A stretch of 64,000 bases of DNA, taken from assembly GCA_963070105.1 (NCBI GenBank), contig OY718803.1:7793823-7857822 (forward strand), in the 5' to 3' direction. The DNA is from Litomosoides sigmodontis. Lineage: Eukaryota > Nematoda > Chromadorea > Rhabditida > Onchocercidae. Below the pieces are notes generated by a model. That model saw only the letters and a list, made by a program, of their open reading frames with translations, was not told the origin of the DNA and searched no databases. Position numbers and translations under genes: made by a program. Of this stretch, positions 1-14,739 are shown piece after piece; position 1 is the stretch's first letter; every line of letters starts with the position of its first letter.

Positions 1-2
1 GT

Positions 3-1730
3 TTTAAACAAGTACAAGAAGCAAGCGATAAATTACAAAACGATGCATCTAATTCATCATCAGCCACACAACAATTAATTAAGCAATACTTGAAAACACT
101 TCCTCAGCAATGTATTTATATTATCAATCCTACTAATTACGACACGGTACTAGCTTATCGCCTTGCTATCTAAATGCTGAACGTTACATTACGATATCAT
201 ATGAGATTTAGAAAAAAGTTTGCAGCTCTCATCAGCTACATTGTTAACACTTATTTTCCATTTTTCATTTTGCAGACCTTCCCACAGCACGAAGGAAACG
301 ATGAGACCAACACAGTGACACCGAAGACATCGAAGACTGAAGGAAACACGGTGATCATACTTTGCTCATCGAATTAAATCTTTTTCCTCAAAAATACCCA
401 AAATTTAGTCGTAATTGTAAGTGTGAAATTAGCAATAATGTTTGAGGAGGAAGAAGGAGTGAAACAAGTCACATCACGTATATCTCATACCGATAGCGAC
501 GTTGTTATCACACGGATATTCAACGAAGGATTTACTACTCCGTCTAGTGAAGTATCCGGAGATGATAATGTAATGACAAAGGTAATTCACTGGCTTCATT
601 TTAATTGCAACTAAAATGAAAGACATTCACCGTGTGGAATGAAATTATACTTTGACTTTGACAGATTTCAAAGATGAAAATAAAACGGTTGAGAAGAATG
701 CATCTGTCAGCTGTTTGGAAATATGCTCGGAGCATTTAGGAAATAGGAAAAGAAGGAACAATAAGGATTGAAGTGGCAGAAACAGGAGATGAATATGATA
801 TCGCAATGAAATCATCACCATCATCAACGTCCGAGGAAGTCGTTTCTACTGTGGCGGAAGGCGCTGATAGCACATCGATGAAGGCTAAAACATCGGCGCT
901 AGAGGTTTGTGTGTCGTTTATAGATAAGTGCAAATGCAAATTGAAACAACTGATGAAGGAAGGGTTATTCTTCTACACTTGGCTTCTCGTCGCAGTCGAT
1001 ACCGTCGCATGAAGAGAAGGAAGAGGAGGACGAGGAAACGATGATATCATCATCACGAACATCAACCTCAACAGATGACCGATCGAGGATTATGAAGAAT
1101 GAGGAGAAAGGAGCAGCTTCTGCGGCAAATCATGAACTAGAAAAGGAGAAGGAGGAAGGGGAGAACGAAACAGTATCGGTTGTTACAAAGAAATCAGTGA
1201 ATTTTTACACTTTATATTAATAACCTAAATTTTTGCAACGTTATACAGTGGCTTCGTATTCCAGTGATAATAATTCGATGGTAGAAAAATTTTGATTAAA
1301 ATTTCATACATAAAATTAAGTCAATTCATGTGCGTAATTAATGCAGGATGAAAACGATGGAGGAGAAAACAATGATGAAACATCTCATTTGCAACATCCT
1401 ACCACTCCCGTCACAATTGAAGAAATAACGGAACGTACAATAGTAGTTATGAACGATGACAGGGACCAAGAAATTAACACCAACACAATTATGAAACACA
1501 CTGCAGTGGGGCAACAACAACAGGTTTGCATATATCTATCCCCCTCAAGCATTTCCATTTCTATCTGTAAGATGAGGAGAGTTATTTGGGATGATGACGT
1601 CTGAACTGAAATGAAGGCGTAAGTTAACATTTCATTACAGGATGCAACAAAACAAGGCGCACGTGAAAGGATCACTCTTTCATTACTACTATTCCTTTCT
1701 TTGATTTCATTCTATCTTTCTAGTCAGTAA
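3..1730 (+). CDS. Acidic Ser/Thr-rich protein with hydrophobic C-terminal tail, 5' truncated by window edge
   Basis: I do not recognise this gene. Likely exons are 3-146, 276-350, 447-581, about 774-904, 963-1196, 1347-1523 and 1641-1730 (stop TAA). Most joins keep phase 0 with normal GT/AG sites. The join from 581 to 774 does not keep frame, so a small exon between 660 and 772 is missing or a boundary is wrong. The first segment can also be read to a stop at 171-173, in which case it is the end of a different gene. The middle exons are very rich in Glu, Asp, Ser and Thr with no visible fold. The last exon encodes a basic patch (QGARER) and then about 17 hydrophobic residues ending in SSQ. 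That arrangement suggests a GPI-attachment signal or a tail anchor. A secreted or surface disordered protein is an inference. Confidence 0.42.
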
Positions 1731-2802
1731 ATGATGCATCTAAATTTAGTCTGATTTAAATGTACATATTATACAATTTGACATGTAGAATGTGTGTGAG
1801 ATAAAAAGGCCTTGCAGGATGGGAAGGGAAGAATAAAAATGGACAGTTTCTAGTTTAACCATTCATTCCTTCCCATTCCTTTCTTTTTTTATGACACATG
1901 CAGCCCGTTGGGATGTCTGTACGAAACAGGCAGTTATTCCTTACATCTTTTACAATGTTAACAGTAATCCGCTTTCCCTTTTCCACTTATTCTTACCTCT
2001 TACACCACCCCATGTTGCACGAACAATGCTTTTTGCTTCAATTCGATCACATCGTCATATATCTTCTAACTAATTGTACTGAAATTTTGGAGATAAGTAC
2101 TCGCAATTACCATCCACTAAATCGTAAATAAATTAGTCATATTTTACCTCCCACTTTTGCGCTCTCTTTCATTTCATTTGTCTCAAGTTCTTTGTAATCA
2201 TATAAAAAAATCTCCTGTTTTCCATTTTACCTACGACGCCTATGGCAGAAACTGAAGCACTACGAGAATAAAATGATCAAATTTTCAATTTGGTTGAACA
2301 CAGTCACATAAAATTGACTCAACAACAACATCGGTTTTTATATGAATATATTTTATATCCAACAATGAAATTCAAGTTTCATTCTTATCACAAGAACTAT
2401 AACTCACGCAATTGCAAATGGAAAAAACAACTAAATAACAAATAAGAAAAACTGTTTCAGGCTTATCTCATCAACAATTTCAAGAGCAAATATCTATTCA
2501 AAGACTAGAATCAGGCGATCTAGCACGAACCAATGATATATTTTTGAGCTGTAAGGTCGCTAGGACGCTTTATTCGCAGTAATAGCAACTTCATTTATTC
2601 TGCAACATAACATGCATTTCAGTAGCTTAATAGGATAAATGTAACAAAAGCTGGATATCAGCATACATACTTCTTGGAAAATCCACCAATGTAAATCCTG
2701 AAAATGGTATCAGCCGCTCGCTTATCTTTCACTCTTAATCAGTTACAATTAACAAGGACTACGTTTATTTACCAACAACGATAAAGTAAACAAATATATT
2801 TG
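1731..2802. other. Convergent intergenic region
   Basis: This stretch lies between the stop of the acidic gene and the stop of GNL2, so it should hold two 3' UTRs facing each other. It is AT-rich and contains several AATAAA-like words. I see no conserved coding frame, RNA gene or long repeat. Confidence 0.6.
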
Positions 2803-5800
2803 TCACTGCTGATGTTTGATACGTCTGCGTTTCGCCAATTTTCTTCTCCAAGAATTTTTATCCATCTTTCTTTTCTCATTTAGGCCAAATTCAACGACGC
2901 CAGTGCACTGTAAATGATCCCTTTCTTTTATGGATCATTCAAATTATGTCACTAACAGATAAATCATAATTTTATCAATATGCAAATAATTCCTTCCAAA
3001 CTGTTTTCCAACTCGATAGACTGAACAAAATAACTATAATGAACGAAATAAAATCACTAGCCATGCCATATTTCAATAATTCGCCGATGAAGATTTAGTT
3101 AGCTGCTGTTTGCTTGAGGGTATAAAAGTTTCATCCAAACAAACAAAGAAAGAGAGTTAAAAAATATTACCTTTTCGAACGGCCTTACAAGTTTTAATCT
3201 GTTACGTTTTTCCGAAAGCTTCTTCCCTGCTCTCTTCCCTCGTGTCCGCCGTCTCTCCAATTTTGGTTCATCCTTTTCCTAATTGATTAAAATAACTGTA
3301 ATATAAACATCCCCCGTGTAACGAATAAAGGTTTTTCAGTTTCAAATAAATTCAAAAAGAGAAATTTAAAAAAATGCAAAACTCACTGTGGGTTCAGCAC
3401 CAGCATCGATGGTACCTTCAGGTGCCTCTGGAAGTTGAAAATCTAAATCATCTAGGTCCGACAAGTTAGTAAGACCACTACACGTTGAACCCAGATCCGT
3501 TAGAACATCATCGTCATCATCATCATTATCATTATCATCGCCGGCATTGCCGTCACCACTATTATCGGCAATATTCTGAAACAACAAAGCATTGTCGCTC
3601 TCGGCATAGGCTAAAAGACAGAAATATTCTAGTATTCTAATACTTAATGTTATATATCTTCGTTTCCAAAGAAAGTAAAAAAGGACCTTTGAAGCACAAA
3701 TTTAAGTATAAATTCAAGATTACATTTCTTTCCTCATCGGCAATAGCATTTTCACCGTCGCATTCACTTGTTTCTGTTTTTTCTGAACACTGCAAATTTT
3801 TTTTTTCAGTCACAATACCAGAAGAACAAAATATATTCCTGTTTGTATATCTGCTTCAGATCTCGTCACATATCAGCCAGCAAACTTTAATAAGATGCTA
3901 TCAGATAAGATCATATGTGTAGTTTTCATTTTTTTATATACATCACTAGCAGACATAAACACAAGTTTAAACTGTATATTGAAAAAATTTGTACTCTATT
4001 TTCGCGGTGTTCATGTGCACTTTCGAGTTGACAACCAGGTGGAAGAACATAGTAAGGTAAACGACCTCGCTGGAAATCATTTAGCACAATTTTTGCTGCT
4101 GTGTTCCAGTCAGGTTCACCACCCTAAAACAACTTTTATGTTTGCCATCAACGCGAAAAGAAATAGAAATAATACAGCATCAGAAGTTAAAAAACATAGC
4201 AATTTTAGCTTGATCTTTAACACAAAAAAATGTTTAACCTTTAATAATCGACCCGTTTTAAGGCAAATTTTTGTCAGAAAGTCATGCGTATCATTCCATG
4301 GTTCGATGGAATACGTTTTCAACAAGTATTCTTCCCTTACCCGATCCAAAACTCCTTTCACATGATTGATTGGATCCTTTACATTTTCAACACGCACCTA
4401 CAAGACAGATATACCCTCACCACAAGGAAGCGGTCAATCAGGCGAAAAATGTAACTCCACACTAATATTAGTTGTGTATGATGCATTAAACGAAAAATTT
4501 TGTTAGTGCACATCGCTTGCCGTTAGAGCTTTTGACTTTGCGCAACCAGTTAGCTGGTTCGAAGTAACAAAAGCTCTAATCCAAATAAAAAACTCTTACA
4601 TTGAAATCATAATTTAAACATAAAAACTATCATTTTACAAAAATAATCGAGGTCCAGAAAGAATTTAAAAAATCGCAAAAAATAATGCCACGTTTAAAAA
4701 TAATGGAAAAACAAAAATTTTGACTAACCACTCCTTTTAGGATAATTTGGGTCTCCGAATCTCCTTGCGGATAAACAACACCCGGACAGTCGATCATATA
4801 AATACGTCGCATCAGAGTAATGTACTGCCAGACCTCAATTGATCCTTTTTTAGTGTAGATTGAAATACAAAGCATCCTATTACAATGGATGATAAAGAAA
4901 ACCAAAATGCTTTTTTATTTTATAAATGGATTACTTTGTTATTAGTCTACGAACAATGAAGTCATAAGCTTACTTTAGTTTCTCCTGCAATTGGTGCTGT
5001 TTTGCATACTCGTTTAGCTCGAAGTGTATTAATTATTGAAGATTTCCCAACATTCGGATATCCAATAAAACCAACGCTAATCTGCAACGTAATTTCATCA
5101 TTGATATCAACAGTTCACAGCTACATATCACTGAGGAGCGAGTGAGGCTAGTACCTGTTGACGATCTTTATGAAGATTTGCGAACTGTCTCAATAAGTTA
5201 ATCAATGTTCCTTTGCCAAAGGAATGTTGCATAGATGCATGGAAGGCCACTGTCGGTAGTTCTTGCGACAACAATGTTAACCATTTCTTCTTAAACAGAA
5301 ACATATTTCAAATTTCTACAGGATCTTCCACGAAATTTATTCCTTAAGCCAATAAATAGTGGTGATACCCTTAACAATGGATAACAAAACAATGTGTAAC
5401 AAATTCAGCTTTGCTCACACACCAACAGAATTGTAAATAACATACCGTAACCCAAGTTGGCACAAGATCAACCTTATTCAGGACCAAAATTAAATGCTTG
5501 TGAGATTTTTCCTTCCGCAAAAATTGTTCAATATGAAGACATCGAGTTCCCATTGGGTCGCGTCCATCGACTACTTCCACAACAACATCTGATGAGTCGA
5601 TTACCTAAAATTTACAACAAAAGTTCAACAAAATTATTATACTACTGAACGTCTAACGCTGTTGAAAAGTATAACTGATACAAAGCCAATAAGCACGACA
5701 CCTTGTATAGCTCTCCCCAAACACGATTGCTTTGTCCAGCTTTAAACAGAGGATTTGAATTTTCCATTGCTTCAGGAACGGCGTTTTTTATCAAACTGCT

Positions 5801-7095
5801 GTCAGCTGTTTCATCATATCGTTCGGTTCGCTGATCAATCTCTCCGCACAATTTCTACAAATATGAAAATCAAAACCCCTTTATAAGCTTTTTATAAGCT
5901 GTCAAGTCCATACAAACGATAAGCATAATAATACCTCAAGGTTTTCTACTTTCACTTTTGGCTTCTTTCTGAGCGCTTTTTTACCGAAAGTATAATCGAA
6001 GCTTTCCGTGTCAAGTATATGGACGCGTTGTTGCTAAAAAATGTTTCAAAACTTGAGCTGAATAATATTCAAAGTGGCTGATTATAAATGCAATAGAGGT
6101 AAAACGCATTAAAAAGAGATCAAATGGTTTCATTTATATAACGCCGATATAGCTTAATTGATAACTACGTGTCAACTAAATTCAAATATGAAAACTTTTT
6201 TTTTTAGTCCGAAATAAGGCAACTACCAGCAATAATAATTACTTTCGCTTTTTCAGTCAACAGCGAAATAGGAAGTTTAGTTTGCCGCATAACTACTTGA
6301 AATGGATCGTGTAATGCTCTTCCTAAATTCTCCTGGAATTTTTGTAGTTGCTCCTGTCCAACCACTCGAGTGTTTCCTAAATTTCAATAAATCATTCTAA
6401 ATTTCTAGCAAAATTAATTTTAGCAGGAAACACTTGCTCTGATGAATCGTCATATAAATATTTTGTTTAATTTCAAATATTTCTGCCCACTTTTTCTATT
6501 TTAATAAAGTGGATGGTAAAGAAAAATGTACTTACCAAACCATTTTCGATGAGGTTCAACCCTAGCGACCGTTCCAGAAGGCAACTTTTCCTGATAAGGT
6601 GCAGCTCTGATAATCTTGCCTTTCGCATCCCTACAAAAAGATTTTAAATATATGCAAAAATGAAGTAGCCACCGACAAAATTCTCCTTGCGCAAGTTTTT
6701 TGATGCAGAACTAACCTGACAGCTTTAAAATTCTTATACATGCGCAATCGATTGATCGTAGCTCTGGAGCGAAAGTGGTCGCCTTTTGCTTTACGGTCTA
6801 TAAAAAATAATGGATAACTTGAATACAAAAACCAAGAATCACAAGTGATAATTTGGATTATTTTTAAATTTCACCACCATTTAGAAAATCAGAAGTCGAT
6901 TTCCGGTTTGAAAACAAGCAATAGATTTTCCAATTCGAAACCTCAAATCTTACCTGGATTCAAGCTATGCTCGCCTTTCCTGAATGTCAAATTTGTCCTT
7001 GCTACCTGTGAAGGTCTCACAGACTTCTTATTTTTCATTGCCGAACCCGTAGAACCGGAACGATTCTTCTTCAAAGATGAACGTTTTTTGGCCAT
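2803..7095 (-). CDS. GNL2: Nucleolar GTP-binding protein 2 (GNL2/NOG2), circularly permuted GTPase
   Basis: This is a nucleolar GTPase needed for late nuclear maturation of the 60S ribosomal subunit. About 16 exons run 7095-6954, 6797-6716, 6630-6536, 6376-6243, 6033-5935, 5854-5702, 5604-5446, 5289-5155, 5081-4974, 4833-4729, 4397-4239, 4123-3995, about 3789-3724, 3610-3387, 3278-3171 and 2907-2803. The G motifs occur in the permuted order typical of the YlqF/YawG family. [11 protein letters not shown] and G4 LNKVDLVP (exon 7) come before G1 GYPNVGKSS (exon 9) and G3 DCPG (exon 10). The N-terminus MAKKRSS is basic, a long Asp-rich stretch lies in exon 14, and the C-terminal tail is very basic. 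Length is about 660 residues, near that of animal homologues. The start is ATG 7095, with a weak trans-splice acceptor 12 bases upstream. The join of exons 13 and 14 is uncertain because the simplest boundaries break frame. Confidence 0.93.
4523..4579. repeat. Near-palindromic 57-nt fold-back in a GNL2 intron
   Basis: Perfect 12-base arms lie at 4523-4534 and 4568-4579. Inside them sits a second perfect stem, AACCAG (4544-4549) and CTGGTT (4554-4559), with a 4-base loop. The bases between the stems pair partly (ACTT with AAGT). Together this forms one long imperfect hairpin between GNL2 exons 10 and 11. It could be a small-RNA precursor, a miniature mobile element remnant, or chance. Confidence 0.6.
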
Positions 7096-7606
7096 GTTGT
7101 TTATCCTTACAATACATTTGGAATTAGCAAGTTTTTCGTAATTAAGGTTATTCACTGAAGTATCACCTTTATGAAATAGCTAGCAAATATATAACAAAAT
7201 CCCGTATGTAACGGTTTTCAGACTAAAAAGTAGTTTTTCTAAATCACACTTTTTTAAATATTATGTTATATACAAAACAGAAGAAAGAAATCAAGAATCA
7301 TAATCCGCATATCGACGAAAAGCTTTCAAATGAGAGATTAGCAATACAAAAGGTAACATGTCTACATTTTTGTACATGAAAAAAATTCACTCGATACATA
7401 ACAGGAAACCGAGCTTATACTTTTTGCAAATAAACTGAAACTAATAATATGCATAACATGTAAAATATAAAACACTACCAAATGAGGCAATTGAGAATTA
7501 CACCACAAAATCTATGCATCCACAACATACGAATCTACCACACTCCAGATAGTCCAGTCTCTACTACGCACATCAGTTAACAAGATAATAGTTTTAATTC
7601 GAATCT
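7096..7606. other. Intercistronic spacer between the helical orphan gene and GNL2
   Basis: About 510 bases separate the stop of the upstream same-strand gene (7607) from the GNL2 start. The sequence is AT-rich with no coding frame of note. It contains the GNL2 trans-splice acceptor candidate just upstream of 7107. Confidence 0.5.
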
Positions 7607-8745
7607 TCAATCCAAATTAATTTCAGTGGTGCTGGAAATATCGGGGGAAACGAGAATGTCATCTGTATTATTACTTTCCTTAAACGCATCTCGTTGTCGC
7701 TCAATGGCTGCTTCAACTGCTGCTTTTTGTTCACGCTGCGTTTTGCGTATTGCTTCTAAATAATCATCGTGTTCCTATAAAATTTGATTGTAATAATTGA
7801 CAACAAAGAGGATAAACTGTCTTCCGATTATTCCTGTTTTTAACAGATGACTTCCCTTTTAATAGAATTAGCAAATTGCCGCCATTGAGAGTTTTGAGTG
7901 AACCAGTTCAACGATAAACAAACAAATGATTACCTTTCGATAAAGAGGAACTGCAAGTTCCAATAATGTAGACGTCGTTTTCTTTATCTGTTCATTGAGC
8001 TGTCGTAAGTCATCTTTTGCTAGTATCATTTCGAACGGAACATCCACCGCTTCCACTAACTGCGGTACAGTTATATAGTGTGCTAACACAAATGTAAAAG
8101 TCAGCTAACTAAATACTGAGAGCATAAATTACAAATGCCTAATTCAAGGCAATAAACAATTTCTTTTCGCTAGAACTTAACGGATTTTACCAGTAACTTT
8201 CGCTCTAGCTTATCATTAGCAAATTTTATAATTGCAAATAACGATGAGGAATGCATCATGTGTAATATATTAATATAAGTAATTCAAACCGAATGACTCG
8301 CACGAATTATACCATCAAACTCTTTGTGTCGTCCATTACGCTCGAAATTGTCCAAAAATTTGTTAATCTGACTTCGTATCAAAGCAGTATGGTCAAATAT
8401 TTGCTCACCAACCAAGCTGATATCCTCTACTAATGTGGACAGCGAACCCATTGTAGAATCTGTGACAAATGTTTCGCCAATGTTAGTTATCAAGAGGGAC
8501 TGCAAAAGCTCATAACGCTAAAAACTCTTGTTTACATCTATCATTTCACTCTTGACCTACTAATCTAGAAAAAATCTAAAAACAATAAAATATTTCCTAT
8601 TTTCCTATTCATCTAACATGTTTGCTTAAATCCTGTCGGCACTACCGACAACAATAAAGAGAAATATAGAATACGGCTTTGAAAGTTTATTTTTGTGCTT
8701 ACGGTTTTCACCTACACCGAATTTCCAGATTATAACACTCTTCAT
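7607..8745 (-). CDS. Unrecognised helical, coiled-coil-like protein
   Basis: At least three exons are supported. One runs from about 8513 (just after a TAG acceptor) to about 8303 and starts RYELLQSLLITN. The next is 8082-7934, covering YITVPQLVEAVDVPFEMILA and then DDLRQLNEQIKK. The last is 7774-7607, HDDYLEAIRKTQREQK to the stop. The protein is about 170-190 residues, mostly charged amphipathic helix without Gly/Pro breaks, and I cannot assign a family. The 5' end is open. ATG 8745 (MKSVIIWKFG) can be joined to the first sure exon in phase 0. Alternatively a 12-base exon at 8943-8932 (FEEQ) joins in frame but has no visible start. The 3' donor of the first sure exon is also ambiguous. The gene lies between HPRT and GNL2 on the same strand and may be co-transcribed with them. 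Confidence 0.5.
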
Positions 8746-9217
8746 AAAAATATAGACGCCGTGTTAGAATAACGTTATAATTATGTAAATATGCGCAATG
8801 GTTGACAAATGCGACATTCGCTGAGATCAACCCACCACTGTCACTTATATTTTCGTAATAATCAACTTTCAATTTTAAAAGCAAATGCAGATAATGATAA
8901 AAACAGTATGGTTTTGTAATACCTGCTCCTCAAACTGTCATTTCACAAAAAATTTATGAAATGTTTATAAAATTTTGTTCCAAATCTGTAAAACATGAAA
9001 GCAAAGTCCGACTATAATAAAAGTACTACTAGAGGAATGAAAGAGACACCGAACACGAGGACACCAAGCAAAAAGAAAAACCAACAAAAGTTCGGTGACA
9101 TCCACACAACTTATCATTTATAATTACATTAGCTAGCAGAGAATAAAAGAGAAAATAGTTGCCATGAAATAAAGATTTGAAGGCACTACTAATGTTATTA
9201 AAAGACTCAAGATATGT

Positions 9218-10917
9218 TTAGTCTGCCACTTTGTATTTTTCAATGCCTGCTTCGCTCATTACACATATGTGTTCCAAGTCCCGAAACTTCTGGTTATAGT
9301 CCAACCCAAAGCCCACAACGAATTTATCCGGTATGTCAAAGGCAACAAAATCTTCTTGCACCTGAAAAGGAGCTATTTATAAAATTCATAACAAAGCAGG
9401 AAAACTTTAAAAACGTCAACACTTCCGTTAGACTCGCTTCTCTTTTGTCTTGCACCATAACACATAGCAAGATACCTTCACTTCTCTTCTGCACCTCTTA
9501 GACAGCAAAACCGCGGTCCATTTTTTCTTCACGCCCATTTCTTCCAATGTTTTCAGAAGATACGACATCGTTACGCCGCTATCCACTATATCTTCTACAA
9601 TCTGTAATAATATCCCAACTACATTAATTCGAAACACATGTATCAAAGAGAAACAACATTATGACTCCTACGTTCGGCTATGCAAATCTACCACGATAAG
9701 TCCAACATAAACCACTAATTCAATTTTAAGAAAAAAATGGGTAGCCGATACATTTAACACCGCATTGAGAACAAAGAGACAGCAAGCACAAATTCTTACC
9801 ACAACATTCTTATCTTCCAGTTGTTTTGCATTCAAAAGACCAATTATTTCCAACGTTTCCGATCGCTCCGAATTGGTATAACTCTAAGATAAATACAGCA
9901 TAAAAATTCATTTAATGACAATTTGGCTGGCATGAAATAACGACGGTTCTTACTACAATTTTAATGTGTACATTTCAAGTAACGAAAAAAATTTCCACTG
10001 TCCACTATAAAGAAATAAAACCAGCAGAGAGGAGCAATTACTTACTTTTGAATTGAACAAGAAATTAGGTCTCTGCAAACCAGTGACTAGGCGCCTACCA
10101 AGTAAGCTGACTAAATTAATAAAAGCTAGAAAAATCAAAGAAACCAAACTGCATACACCGCGTATGAATCATCCGCAAGTATTATATAGTGTTGCTAATT
10201 TGATAACCCAATAAATAAGAAATCAACCTCCTAAAGCTTTCCTCGTTGTTGTTATCTCACAATATATAAAACTTTCTAAAAACTTTTAAAGTGTAATAAT
10301 GTACCACCACCCCCATGCCACGAAAGAAACGTTGCAAGTATATGGGATTATTCTTTTTCAACCTGCTACCGTGATATATTGAAATGAAGAGCTACCTTAA
10401 CTCGGATAAATTCCACCTCCATCGGGTAGCTGCAGGATATCCGAGCATGTGTCAACTCCTCGACTAATTCCGTAAAAAACCGGAATGAACCTTTCAGGAT
10501 ACAAAGTATTACCAATGGCTGCAATAAGGAATTTTAATGAGTTACTCAAATATGGAAAAGTCAGCCGAATCATTGCTATTCTTGAGACAAAGACATAGGA
10601 AGATCTGAAGTGAATAATGAAAGAACACAATATTACTTTATCACCAATAGCGTAGAATATTTCTCTTGAGAGACACTTGATTCGATCGCTAATGAGACCT
10701 TTCGGTATCAGTACTGATTTCAGATCACCACAATAACAATTTGGAAGTATGAATGCCTCTAATTTGAACTGAAAATTCAACACATCTCAGAATAATCGCC
10801 AACAATAGATGTAGGTTACTAAAAAATGAAGAAAGAAACCCATATCATTTCTGTGAATCGGATTACCTCTGCATTGTCCAGAATTGAAATCGTTGATGAT
10901 TTTGAACCTTTTTCCAT
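9218..10917 (-). CDS. HPRT1: Hypoxanthine-guanine phosphoribosyltransferase
   Basis: This enzyme is predicted to convert hypoxanthine or guanine plus PRPP to IMP or GMP in the cytosol, the core purine salvage step. Six exons keep frame throughout: 10917-10867, 10768-10637, 10518-10396, 9883-9800, 9601-9476 and 9361-9218. They total 219 residues, almost the family's usual 218. Landmarks are [10 protein letters not shown], the [15 protein letters not shown] loop, VEFIRVKSY with the flexible loop that follows, the PRPP-binding motif [12 protein letters not shown], and the C-terminal [15 protein letters not shown]. The start is ATG 10917, with a TTAG acceptor 7 bases upstream suited to spliced-leader addition. 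RIOK2 ends 392 bases upstream on the same strand. Confidence 0.96.
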
Positions 10918-11309
10918 AGCTTTTCTAACGAAATTCTAGAAAATTAAGCTGCACATTACAAAAGCTATAACAGCGGAACCCAGTTCTATTCTACAATAAA
11001 CTTCAATAGAAATTATAAATTAGATCATTTGTATCCATAATGGAAGGAGCAGTATGCGTAATCATATTTATTACATGACGAATACAGAAGTTTGTCCATA
11101 AAAAACCATAAACGGTGCAAAGCTCAAAAAATTCTACGAAATCCGCAGACATAAGCAACCACCTGAGGAGAGTTTGGAGATAACTTCGAATTAACTTGAG
11201 CTAATTTATTAAAATACCTTGCACTAAGAAACTTGACTTGTAAGCAGTTCCAGAATACAACATATAGCTTAAAACAACAAATTCAGTAATTATGACTTAA
11301 AACATTCAG
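10918..11309. other. Intercistronic spacer between RIOK2 and HPRT
   Basis: This 392-base AT-rich gap lies between two same-strand genes and ends in a trans-splice acceptor before the HPRT start. Nothing else is recognisable. The spacing is compatible with an operon but is no proof of one. Confidence 0.5.

Positions 11310-14739
<3,430 letters not shown>

Noticed and set aside
4523..4579. A short tRNA, because a 7-bp outer stem and GGTTCGAA word are present
   Set aside because: The expected T-stem around TTCGAAG does not pair and the length is 57 bases with the outer stem extending to 12 bp. It fits a plain fold-back better.
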